In this document: positions 48,075 to 58,445 of the stretch, in pieces
Position numbering within the stretch: the first letter of the stretch is position 1
Layout of the letters: the number at the start of each line of letters is the position of its first letter
DNA from: Mercurialis annua
Lineage: Eukaryota; Streptophyta; Magnoliopsida; Malpighiales; Euphorbiaceae
DNA length: 64,000 bases
Reading direction: 5' to 3'
NCBI RefSeq assembly: GCF_937616625.2
Contig: NC_065576.1
Span: 35,552,628-35,616,627, forward strand
Notes under the pieces: generated by a model
Database searches by the model: none
Told to the model about the DNA's origin: nothing
What the model saw: the letters and a program-made list of their open reading frames with translations, nothing else
Translations under genes and position numbers: made by a program

Positions 48075-49945
48075 TGTTGGGTCCGGCAATAGCTCAAGAG
48101 GGGGGGGTGAATTGAGACTTTAAAAACTTTTCTGAAATAATACTATATTGAAATACTTATTAAGCTGGTTGATTACAAACCTTTCAAAAGCTAATCAAAT
48201 ATAAGCTAACTAAAGTCTTTTAGAAAACTGTTTTGATAAACACTTTAGTAAGTTAAAAGTCCAAGCTAATATAAATTGTAAAGCATTTCAGAGTAATGGT
48301 ATAAAACATTTAAAGTCTTTCAGAAAATCCTTTTGTAAAACAGTAAGCTAGAAAAACAGCAAGCTAATGAAACAGTAAGCTAATATAGCAGTATTGAAAG
48401 CATAAAGAAAGAACACCAGATTTATAGTGGTTCGGCAACCCTGCCTACATCCACTCCTTAAGGACCTCATCCTTAAGTATTTAACTTGCACTCCAATCTC
48501 TATTACGGGCTAGAGATAAGCCTTGAAAGGATACAGCCCTAGTTCTACCCAGAACCTAATCTGCTTCCCTTCCTACTGGTTTTGATTAGTTCCAGCAAAC
48601 TAATAGGTTCACAGCCTTAGCTTTACCCAAAACCAATCTGCTCCCCAACCACTGGTTTTCATTAGCTCCAGCAACTACCAGGTCACAGCTTCAGCTTCAC
48701 CCAAAACTAATCTGCTCCCTGAACCACTGGTTTTCATTAGCTCCAGCAACTAACAAGTGACAGCCTAATTCTACCCAGAACTAGTCTGCTACCCACAAGC
48801 TATTCTCACAAGTTGCTTGAAACCTTCTCACAAATACATATAAAATGTTGGTGTTTACTCTCTCATTTAATACATGATAAACCCCTAAAGATAGAGAGAG
48901 AAACCGAAAATGAAGCTCCTTTTGGTGGTGCTTTGATGCTCTCACATTCCACACCCCAATACAATAAGTGAAGTCTTCCTTTTATAGAGAGGGTAGAATA
49001 TTCTGGAATTAGGGCTGAGTCATCCTCCTATTTTCTTCAATTCTTATCCTCAAGGCAAGGTGTACAAGGTGACAAAAGGAGGAGCCTATTCTAGGCTGAC
49101 TTGGCCAATCAGGTTGTGCTCACTTTTGTTTGCTAGTGCTGGCAACCTGATTTGTGTAGTACAAGGTACACTGCCAGCCTGTTCTTGTCTGCTGAGCTGG
49201 AGATCCTCATGCTAATTCCGAAAATGCCCTCTAGGCAGTATGCTTGATCTTCAAGATAGAATATTCTAGACTCTTCTAGAATGTGGGCCTTGCAAGCACT
49301 CAGATAAACATGAGCCTTCAATATTTTCTTTGTCCATAACCATATGTGTGCAAGATGACAAATCACTAGCCTGCTGACGAGCTAATAGAGCCGTTGAGCT
49401 ATTTCTGTCTTATTCTGGCAGAGGCTGATTTGTCTGTACGAATGGCAGACTGACGTGTCAGGTTGTCTGGTCTGGTGTCAGAGACCGTTGAGCTAATTTT
49501 GTCTTCTTCTTGCAAAGGCTGGTCTGTCCGTACGATTGCCAGACTGATATGTCAGTTGTCTGGTCTAGTGTCAGAGACCGTTGAGCTAATTTTATCTTCT
49601 TCTGGCAGAGGCTGATTTGTGCGTACAATTGGTAGGCTGTTGGATTAGGTTGAGAGACCGTTAAGCTAATCCTTTAGCTTACTGATGAATTATGTTTTCC
49701 CCCTTTAAGGTCTTTGCTTCTCCTTTCTTGCATATGGATGATATGTCATTGTGCTCTCCATAGATGGCCATTTGATTTATCGAAATGCCCTTCTAGGTTT
49801 GGCTTAGCCTCCAAGCTAGTAGCTTTATGAAACTTGTAGAACCTTCATTACCTAATGTATCCTTCACAAACACTTGATAGAAACATGAGTGAATATTTTG
49901 TTATCATCAAAACATGGGCCTTGGAGCTAGGGCCTTTAGCCAACA
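48075..49945 (-). repeat. Right LTR (5' LTR on the minus strand), 1.87 kb
   Basis: It is the partner of the LTR at 41752-43621, one base longer at a G run. The near identity means the element inserted recently compared with everything else in this window. Confidence 0.93.
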
Positions 49946-49950
49946 TTAGA

Positions 49951-50200
49951 GTTTGACAATGACACTAAATTTCCGCTCAGTAATACTTGCCCATCTTCTC
50001 TAACAAACAGCTTCCAAATGGCATGAAAAAACGCACGCACCGCATTCAATGAACCAAGGGTAAATAAGCATTTCTCTTTCTCCAGTGACTATTCCAAGCA
50101 AAGAATTTATATCTTTTCCACCAATTAAGCTGAATTTAATCTGCATCAAGACATATCAAGATTCTACCACAATACTATTATTAGTCATCAACATAGAAAG
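49951..50200 (-). pseudogene. Rest of the cyclohydrolase remnant's intron
   Basis: From about 50012 the sequence matches the intron of the intact gene at 32425-32570: the phrases ATGGCATGAAAAAACGCACGCA, CCAAGCAAAGAA, ATCTTTTCCACCAATTAAGC and ATCAAGATTCTACCAC recur in the same order with substitutions. This shows that 41335-41751 and 49946-50200 were one locus before the copia insertion. No first exon follows up to 52 kb. Confidence 0.8.
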
Positions 50201-51137
50201 TTTGAACTATAAATTATTAACTTCAGTCTATGTTCCAACGCAAGGACACCCCCACATTATTATAGTCGAATAAGACAAAAATGACTTGTTACCAGATGAA
50301 TTAGTTGAAATAAAAGAACTACACATCTAAATATTTAAAAATTAACTTTTATAAAGAAAAGAGAACGAATACACTTTTCTGTTAAATATTCCGTTTATAT
50401 GAGTAGATTTAAATATTTATAAATAAATATTATTTAATATATATTTTTATTCTAAAAAATTAATATACTACAAAATATTTTTAAAAATAGATAAATATTA
50501 AAATATTTTAGATTTATTAATATTGAGTTTTAATAAAATATAAATTAAATAATATATTTTTTCATAAATATATAAATTTAAATTTATGTTACTTTTATTA
50601 ATTTATTATTAAAGTGATACATATTATTAACTATTTTAAAATATATACATATTCAATTTTTTCATGTTTTTTCTTTGATTGATATGCATTATCCTAAAAT
50701 TTTCTTATTGAAAATTTTATCATCTCAAATCATGTAGAGTTAATTTCATAATAATTCACTAATTTTATACGTTTTCTCAATTTAATCACGTCTTTCAAAA
50801 TTTGTCATAAAAATACAACAACTTTCATTTTTTTCCAAATCCATACATACACGGTGCTGAGTTGGCACTTATTCTTAGACTACTTTATCATATAAAAATA
50901 ACTTTTAAGGCATTTAATGCTATGTTTAGTGCATTGAGTACACTTCTCTTTCTCAATATACGATTTTAAATCATAATTAATAACTAAGAAATACAATGAA
51001 GAGTATAAAAGAAAAAATATATTAATATTTAATTTTTTTGATGTGTGTGAAAATTGAAATAGGACAAACAAAATGGGACGAAGGTAGTACTTGTAATCTG
51101 TTTGTTATTTAATTCAACATATTTATAATTAATGACT

Positions 51138-51213
<76 letters not shown>

Positions 51214-51914
51214 TATAATAATTTTACACATGAAAATATTAAAATATTATAATTATTTACTTTTCCATAAAATTAAAATTAAAATATTATGTAAATAATT
51301 TTACGAGACAATAATTTCATAATATTATATTAATAATTTAATGAGACGAGAATATAAAAGCATTGCATAAATAATTCTACAATACGGTAACATAAAAACA
51401 TTACATAAATTAGACGTAACCTAGAAACGAAACATAATACGACATTGCATGATAACATAATTGATTATGTTAATTTGACTATATTAATGTAATTTTTTAA
51501 GCAAACTTAATGAAAATCAAGTTTTAAATAATATAAATATTTATTATAAAAATAATTTAATAATATTTTATTTTATAAATATAATAATTATCATTATATA
51601 TTAATTGAATTAATCTGTAACAAAAATAAGTTTATGGGTGTAATTGATAAAAATATATAAATATTAAATAAAAAAATGATTAAAATAATAAAAATGAAAA
51701 GGAATATTTATTGTTGGTGTAGGAAAACGTGATTGTAATTGGAGTGAATTTGATGATAAATCACCTCATTTATATTTATTGATGGAAATTAAGTGATTGT
51801 GTTTGAAGATGGCTTAAATACCATTTAAGATATAACTCATAGTTGATAGAACAATTAAAAGATTACTCATAAATTTAACAAATTGTTATATATGTTGATT
51901 AGTAAATAAATAAA
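50201..51914. other. AT-rich intergenic stretch with (TA)n at 51139-51208
   Basis: No gene was found. A (TA)n microsatellite of about 70 bp lies at 51139-51208. The remainder is AT-rich without a bounded element that I could support. Confidence 0.6.
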
Positions 51915-52331
51915 GAGCAGATTACTTTAAGGCCCCTCACGTTTGTCATAATCACAGTTTGGTACCCCTTATTTGAAAACCAAACGATTTGGTACCTCAG
52001 TTTTGATTTTGTAAACTATAATGCCCTTCTCTAAATATAGGTACCAAATCGTTAACGGAATGAAACGTGAGGTACCAAATCGTTTGCAAAATGTTTGAAA
52101 ATGAGGTACCAAATCGTTAAAATAATTAAATGTGAGGTACCAAATCGTTTACATAATTGAAACTGAGGTACCAAATCGTTTGAAAGTAAATATCAAATAA
52201 TTAACGGAACTAACAGAAGGGTATTATAGTTTAAAAAATCAAAACTGATGTATCAAATCGTTTGATTTTCAAACAAGAGGTACCAAACTGTGAATTATGA
52301 CAAACGTGAGGGGCCTTAAAGTAATTTGCTC
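51915..52331. mobile_element. 417-bp Mutator-type MITE with internal GAGGTACCAAATCGTTT repeats
   Basis: GAGCAGATTACTTTAAGGCCC at the left is inverted at the right with one mismatch. An exact 9-bp duplication ATAAATAAA flanks it (51906-51914 and 52332-52340). The interior contains about five direct copies of GAGGTACCAAATCGTTTG (about 52068-52180) plus inverted copies toward the left arm. Confidence 0.9.
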
Positions 52332-52864
52332 ATAAATAAATATATTTTAAAATCAAACAATCTGGTAGGTTGGTAATTTAGTTAGTTTGCAAAAATTAAA
52401 AAAAGAACATAAATAAAATAAATTTTTTAATTTATTTGGTTGATTTGGTTCATTTAGATAATCCAAATTTTAAACCAAACTAATTTTTTTAATCAAAGCC
52501 GAACCGTCGGAAAGTTATTGGTTCGATCATAAAACGATTTTTCGTCACAATCGTGGGTATTTGCAGATATTCGTGGGTATTGATAGTATTATAATACAAA
52601 TAATTCCATTGACTAAACTATATTATTGAGATATGTTGATAATGTATTATATCATGGCTCTGTTTATAGGTAACCTTTAATTATGTTTAAATATAGACAT
52701 ATAGATCTTCTGTTATATTTTTGATTGAAGACAGAATAGTATTCTACCCATAATGAAATCCTAATTAATGTCAGTATCAATATCGTGCAGGATTCTTGAT
52801 TAATCTTTCTTTTTGTTTCAATCACTGACAGAAGTATACAATATATATTTTAATAATCTTAATT
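52332..52864. other. Intergenic stretch, nothing recognised
   Basis: No gene or bounded repeat could be supported between the MITE and the 3' end of the LINE. Confidence 0.5.
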
Positions 52865-53273
52865 TTTCTTTTGAAGAAAACCAAAAAAGAGCTCTATTAC
52901 TTGATAGCAATAAAGAATACAACAAGCAGCAACTTACACTGTACAAAGCAAACAAAAGAGACTAAGCAGCTGCAGCCTACATCACAGCCTACAACAAAAC
53001 AAGGAAAAACTCAAACCAACACAAGATCTCTACATGCTCTGCACTTTACAAATAGAATCATAAATAGGAGAATTGGTTTTTATAGAAGTAAACTTAGCCA
53101 GAGTAGCTAATTTAATTCTATAAATGATGTTATCTGTAACAGGATCTTCATGAGCAAAAATCTTTAAATTCCTTGATCTCCAGATGTGATAGGTAGTAGC
53201 AGTGAAGAGAATTCTTCTCATCGAGGCTCTAGCACACTTGCCAGTAGCTTTTCTATTGAACAAGCTAACTAAT

Positions 53274-53517
53274 TGATATGATGAATTTTAGAAGTAGAAG
53301 AAGATTAGAAGATCTCAGAGAGTTTAGAAGTCTTTTTACTGCATAATCCCCATTGAATAATATTACAGACTTTATATAATGCATTAAGAAATAACTAATC
53401 AAGCTAAACTATAGGAAGTAAATCAACTTATCCCACTAAGGCCTAATATATTGGCTAATTAAAAGGACAATTCATAACCCACTACTGTAATGGTGGTTAT
53501 GAACGTGATACATATCA
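53274..53517 (-). repeat. Left LTR of the gag-only element
   Basis: This 244-bp terminal repeat has a 7-bp inverted repeat at its ends (TGATATG/CATATCA). It is the 3' LTR in the element's own direction. The adjacent minus-strand AAGGGGGAGGGA is the polypurine tract. Confidence 0.9.
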
Positions 53518-53544
53518 TTCCCTCCCCCTTAAAGATTCTTGTCC

Positions 53545-54585
53545 TCAAGGATAAAAATTTGAATATGATTTGGTAGCTCGTTTATCCTCGTCAACAAATG
53601 GATTGACATCTTCTATCATAAATAATTGTGGCCGCTGACATTGATGACCCGGACTGAACTTTTCCTCACAATAGTAGCACATTCCTTTCTCTCGACGTTC
53701 CCTTGCCTCTTGATTAGTTAATCGTCGAAAAGTAGTTGGATTAGCGTTGCCAGTGGAACTTCCACTATGCACTGGTGGAGGACCTAATACTCCAGGAGCT
53801 GAAGTGGAGTTATTCTTTGATGTCGTTGTTGTTGCGGGTTGCGAACAATGTTGATCATGTGGCTTTTTCTGCAATTGGTTGCGTTCTTCAATCAACCGTG
53901 CAACTCCTATCGCACTTGCCAAAGTGCTAGGTTGTTTGATCTTAACATCTATGCGAATATCATCATCAAGACCTGCAATAAAACAACCGATGAGGAATGT
54001 TTCGGGCAGACCGTCAACGCGATGGGAAAGCTTCTCAAAAGCTTCTTGATAAACTTCCACAGATGTAGTTTGTTTGAGCCTAGTTAAAGCTTCAGACGGG
54101 TCCTCATAATCCGTTGGCCCAAAACGTATGTGTACAGCCTTTGCGAACTCTTCCCAAATGAGCGGACCACGGAATTTTGTCAACCATCGATGCCATTGAA
54201 GAGCTATTCCTTCAAGATGAAAGGAAGCCAATTGCACTTGTTGTTCTGGCCCAACTTTTTGGAATTCAAAGTATTGTTCTGCTTTAAAAATCCAACCAGT
54301 TGGGTCCTCTCCATTAAATTTTGGAAAGTGAAGTTTGAGGCGGTGATGGTGGTCGTTGGGTATATAGGATCGCATAGTGTTTGGAGAATGAGATGTTTCG
54401 CCAGAGGAAAAAGGATTGATCTCAGGTTGGGCGATTTGGTTAGCTCGAGAGATTCGCAATGCTTGTAATTCAGTTAACACTGATTGTAGAGCAGCGTTAA
54501 TTTGATCGAAGTTAGACTCATGTCGAGCCAAGGCTTCATTAACATCATTATGAAATTCAGCATTAGATTTGCCGCGAGTGTCCAT
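53545..54585 (-). CDS. gag: Ty3/gypsy-type Gag of the TR-GAG element
   Basis: The intact 346-codon frame encodes a nucleocapsid/capsid-type Gag. An N-terminal helical region (residues about 1-50) is followed by the retrotransposon gag domain (about 80-215; motifs GWIFKAEQYFEF, LEGIALQWHRW, DDIRIDVK), a low-complexity Ser/Thr/Pro stretch (about 245-285) and one zinc knuckle with C-x2-C-x7-H-x-C spacing (CYYCEEKFSPGHQC, about 305-318). There is no protease, reverse transcriptase or integrase. The start codon lies only 27 bases from the LTR and 5 bases from the primer-binding site; the stop is 14 bases from the polypurine tract. An open frame in a non-autonomous element suggests that Gag is still selected for or that insertion was recent. 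Confidence 0.9.
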   Translation of the reverse strand: MDTRGKSNAEFHNDVNEALARHESNFDQINAALQSVLTELQALRISRANQIAQPEINPFSSGETSHSPNTMRSYIPNDHHHRLKLHFPKFNGEDPTGWIFKAEQYFEFQKVGPEQQVQLASFHLEGIALQWHRWLTKFRGPLIWEEFAKAVHIRFGPTDYEDPSEALTRLKQTTSVEVYQEAFEKLSHRVDGLPETFLIGCFIAGLDDDIRIDVKIKQPSTLASAIGVARLIEERNQLQKKPHDQHCSQPATTTTSKNNSTSAPGVLGPPPVHSGSSTGNANPTTFRRLTNQEARERREKGMCYYCEEKFSPGHQCQRPQLFMIEDVNPFVDEDKRATKSYSNFYP

Positions 54586-54590
54586 TGTTG

Positions 54591-54610
54591 GATCTCAGGC
54601 TTTGATACCA
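54591..54610 (-). promoter_or_regulatory. Primer-binding site of the gag-only element
   Basis: On the minus strand TGGTATCAAAGCCTGAGATC lies two bases inside the LTR. The first 8 bases match the common tRNA-Met-type site; the rest is diverged or matches another tRNA. Confidence 0.75.
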
Positions 54611-54612
54611 AT

Positions 54613-54856
54613 TGATATGATGAATTTTAGAAGTAGAAGAAGATTAGAAGATCTCAGAGAGTTTAGAAGTCTTTTTACTGCATAATCCCCATGGAATAAT
54701 ATTACAGACTTTATATAATGCATTAAGAAATAACTAATCAAGCTAAACTATAGGAAGTAAATCAACTTATCCCACTAAGGCCTAATATATTGGCTAATTA
54801 AAAGGACAATTCATAACCCACTACTGTAATGGTGGTTATGAACGTGATACATATCA
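54613..54856 (-). repeat. Right LTR of the gag-only element
   Basis: This is the 5' LTR in the element's own direction, equal in length to the other copy with one apparent substitution. It must carry the promoter for the gag transcript. Confidence 0.9.
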
Positions 54857-57420
54857 CTAATCTCCCCCAGTTGCTGATGTTATCAGGACAATTGCATATA
54901 GGCAAAATCTTACTCCAGATTCTTCTAGCAAGCTCACACTCAAAGAAGATATGATAAACAGATTCTCTACCTCCATCACACAAAGCACAGTCATCATCTT
55001 CAGTGACTCCCCAAGCTTTCAATTTGTTTTTTGTTCTGAGCCTCTTCTTCATTATAAGCTAGAGGATAAAATTGTATTTGTGAATTGAATTCTTCCCCCA
55101 AACCAGCTTGAACCAAGAGACTCTATCATGATGAGCTCTATAGATGCCCCAAGTTCTAGAAATAGAAAATTTTCCATTTTTGCTACTTTTCCAATTAATA
55201 CTATCAGGCTCATTAGAAGTTACAAAGTTCCTTCTGATATAGTCCCAAGCTATGTCTGTATCTGCATCCATAGGGTCTGGGAACTTCCAGTTGCCATTTC
55301 TCCATAGGTCAGCAACTTTAGCATCTCTAGGAATGTCTGAATCCCTCATTTTCACTCTTGGAAACTTCTCAAGCATAGAGTACCCATGAGTCCAAGGATA
55401 ATTCCAAAAACTTACACTGGTACCATCCCCTATCTTATAATCCAGAATGTTCTTGATATCATCTTTAATGCTGTGAATGCCTCTCCAAATCCAACTAGCG
55501 CTTTGGTTAGCTTTAACACCCCAGAAACTGCTCCTCTTAATCTTATTATCTTTTATCTAGTTTACCCAAATAGAGTTAACATTTTGAAGAAGCTGCCACA
55601 CATGCTTGCTGATGGCTGCTCTATTCCAAGTGGATATGTCTTTTACCCTCAAGCCACCTTCAATTTTCATCTTAGACATTTCATCCCAAGAAGCAAGGGC
55701 ATTGTTTCTGCCTTCTTTAGTCCCATTCCACAAAAATCTAGAACATATTTTTTGAATATTTTTGACAACATTCTTGGGCAAAATGACCACAGAAGCCCAA
55801 AAACTATGCATTCTCATAAGCACAGAGGTAATCAATTGCAGTCTGCCAACATAAGACAGAAAGTTACTAGTCCAGGAGTTGATTCTACTAGTAATTTTAG
55901 AGATAATACCATTACAGTCAACTTTGGATAATCTAGTGGAGATAAGAGGGATTCCTAGGTATCTAAGAGGCAGAATGTCTTCTTTGAATCCTAGGGAATT
56001 CATAATACTGACTTTCACACTATCATCAACATTACAGAAAAAAATTTGGCTTTTGGAAGGGTTAATTTCAAGGCCAGGGGTGTTTTTGAATTTAGAGAGG
56101 TTCTCAGTGAAGTATTTCACAGAATCAATATCTTCATGACAGAATAACATCAAGTCATCAGCAAACATAAGATGATTGAGCTTAAGATGGCACAGCTTTT
56201 GTGAAATTTAAAAGAATTATTAGCTCTATTAAGATTCCTGGAAAGAAATTTCATGCAAATGACAAAAAGGAGGGGAGAGATGGGATCCCCTTGACGAAGA
56301 CCTTTTCTAGACTAAAACAAACACCATTATCACCATTCCAATTCACAGAATACCTAGTATTCCTAATACAGTTCATGATCAGGGTGATAGTGATATCAGG
56401 AAAATGAAGGTTAAAAAGCATTTCTTCAATAAAATCCCAAGAGATAGAGTCATAAGACTTTTTAAGATCTATTTTCATAAGACACCTAGGATTGCCTTTG
56501 TTAGAGCGATAATTTCTAACTAATTTATGAGCAAGCATGATATTGTAGGCTATAGACCTTTTGGGAATAAAAGCTGACTGGTTCTCAGAGATTAAATGAC
56601 AAAGAATGAGACTGATTCTAGCAGCTAACACTTTAGATATCACTTTGTAAATGACATTACAACATGCAATGGGTCTAAAATCACTTAACTTTCAGCATTT
56701 GTGTTTTTAGGGATGATATTTATGGAGGTGTTATTAATGAGTTTGAGAAATTTACCAGATTAAAAAGCTTCCTGGACAGCTTTGATAATATCCTCTTTAA
56801 CAACTCCCCAAGCAGATTTATAGAAGTGACTATTAAAGCCATATGGACCAGCTTTTTCGTCTGATCCTATAGAAAAAACTGCCTCTCTAACCTCCTCTTT
56901 TGTGTCATCTTTAGAGAGATTGATACTGTCTTCCTCTGTGTCACGACCCAAATTATTGAGCCGAGACCGGCGCTAGGGAATAGGAGTGGTAGCTCCGAAA
57001 CCCGTAGCAAGCCTAAAACCACTAATAATTTTTCGCATTTAAAAGTATAATATTGTATATAAAACATTTTCAGAAAACTCTTTTAAATAGTATAATTATA
57101 GATATTAAAATATCATATCAGAGTTTACATTAAAATCAATCATTTGAAGTCAATTCACAAATCTGCTACTGACTCCTATTGACTACTGCAGCTCTAGGAC
57201 CTCATACTTGTGCAAGTCCAACGACTTTTGGCACAATGAATATGGTTTGTCTGATCCGACTTCTACTACCTGCAAACATCAGAGTGAGGGGTCAGTATTT
57301 GGGAAAATACTGAGTGAGTATGCAAATTACTAACGGTATTATTAAATTTACAACATCGCATACTCAGAATATAATTCATGGCTTTACATTTCATAACTAT
57401 CGTACTTAACCTCATCCTCC

Positions 57421-57660
57421 TGACATCGATAGCGAAGCCAACCGATGTATCCTACATGCCTGACATCGATAGCGAAGCCAACCGATGTATCCTATATGCC
57501 TGACATCGATAGCGAAGCCAACCGATGTATCCTATACGTCTGACATCGATAGCGAAGCCAACCGATGTATCCGATAAGTCTGACATCGATAGCAAAGCCA
57601 ACCGATGTATCCAATATGTCTGACATCGATAGCAAAGCCAACCGATGTATCCGATTCAAC
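57421..57660. repeat. Six exact-length 40-bp tandem repeats in the LTR
   Basis: Units start at 57421, 57461, 57501, 57541, 57581 and 57621, each beginning TGACATCGATAGCGAAGCCA and then ACCGATGTATCC. Every unit is exactly 40 bp. Within each, ACATCG and CGATGT pair around a 14-base loop. Units vary mainly in the last 8 bases and at one G/A position (AGCGAAG or AGCAAAG). Confidence 0.95.
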
Positions 57661-58271
57661 TCACACAAACCAATCTAATATCTCATGCAGACCATAAACA
57701 TCATCACAAGGTTGATGTATCAAAGCAATCAAACATAACAAAAGCCCATACAAACAAATCATATAAATGCGATGTACAAATAACAACATTCATAGTATAT
57801 GAAAATAGCTTTTATAATAATAATAATAATACGCGAAAGTAAATTGCCACTCACAGTGACCGCTATTCCTTATATCCGAACGTAAGCTCCAAGAGACTGG
57901 CCCGTCAATCTTTGCCGAGCTCCTTGGATCGTCATACTCATAGCTCGATTTCCCGTCACATCTATCATAGGATTCTATCGTTAAAACGTATACTTAGAGA
58001 ATCTATTCTAACGATTATTCTAACCACCGAACATGACCAAAAGAGCAAAACATAAGCCGTCGCGTTCTAAACGTATCTTTCTTGATATCTATTACCAAAT
58101 CTCATCCTTACACTTGGTTAATACCATTAGTGATGTTTAACTATCAATTAAGCCTTTCTTAATATGCTTATTCCAAAAGCCTAGCTCAAAACGTCAAGTT
58201 CCATGTCCATTTCATGCTATCGGAAGCTATTTTTCGCTCACGGAGTCCCCCCGGAGGTTACGATCGAAGTA

Positions 58272-58445
58272 GGGCACATCGTGCTAGCTTGGCACGTCGT
58301 GCCCCTCATTTTTCATGAAGGGCACGTCGTGCCCTTCCTTGTGCACGTCGTGCACCCCTACTGGTGCACGTCGTGCACCCTTGTGGTGCACGTCGTGCAC
58401 CTCTGGTGGTGCACGTCGTTCACTCTTGTGGTGCACGTCGTGCCC
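58272..58445. repeat. Array of CACGTCGTGC palindromes
   Basis: Eight copies of a near-palindrome (GGCACGTCGTGCC or GTGCACGTCGTGCAC, odd-centred on T) lie at about 58273, 58291, 58320, 58341, 58364, 58386, 58409 and 58431. The last five are spaced 22-23 bp apart. Intervening bases are T/C/G-rich and variable. Cores include ACGT, the centre of bZIP/bHLH sites. Confidence 0.9.

Larger units (their letters stand above)
41752..49945 (-). mobile_element. Ty1/copia-type LTR retrotransposon, 8.2 kb, decayed interior
   Basis: Two long direct repeats (41752-43621 and 48075-49945) start TG and end CA and flank a 4.45 kb interior. An exact 5-bp duplication TTAGA flanks the element (41747-41751 and 49946-49950). 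A primer-binding site matching initiator tRNA-Met (TGGTATCGGAGC on the minus strand) lies beside the right LTR and a polypurine tract (AAAAAGGGGGAGA on the minus strand) beside the left LTR, so the element reads on minus. Interior fragments resemble copia gag and RNase H, but frames are short and broken throughout. The element sits in the intron of the cyclohydrolase remnant. It must have moved with proteins supplied in trans. Confidence 0.93.
53274..54856 (-). mobile_element. Compact gag-only LTR retrotransposon (TR-GAG type), 1583 bp
   Basis: Direct repeats of 244 bp (53274-53517 and 54613-54856), starting TGATATG and ending CATATCA, differ at one base as I read them (T53354 versus G54693). 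An exact 5-bp duplication CTAAT flanks the element. On the minus strand the order is LTR, tRNA-Met-type primer-binding site (54591-54610), a gag frame, a polypurine tract (53518-53530) and LTR, with almost no other sequence. It has no pol. It matches the described TR-GAG class of non-autonomous elements. It lies inside the LINE and so is younger than it. Confidence 0.92.
52865..56938 (-). mobile_element. LINE fragment, split by a gag-only LTR element
   Basis: On the minus strand, from 56938 down, the order is that of a plant L1-type LINE: reverse transcriptase start (VREAVFSIGSDEKAGPYGF), palm/finger motifs (SENQSAFIPKRSIAYNIMLA; LMKIDLKKSYDSISWDFIEE), FADDLMLFCHED with the ADD catalytic motif (56168-56130), then the zinc-binding reverse-transcriptase tail (WKSSKNGKFSI; CALCDGGRESVYHIFFECE). 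The tail continues at 53273-53030 on the other side of the LTR element with TTYHIWRSRNLKIFAHE, and the frame is continuous across the insertion once one copy of the duplication is ignored. Frameshifts and stops elsewhere make it inactive. The 5' part is cut off by the gypsy LTR at 56939. The 3' end is approximate. Confidence 0.88.

Noticed and set aside
57421..57660. CRISPR-like array of regularly spaced repeats
   Set aside because: The units are direct tandem repeats inside a plant LTR with no unique spacers and no cas genes; this is eukaryotic DNA.
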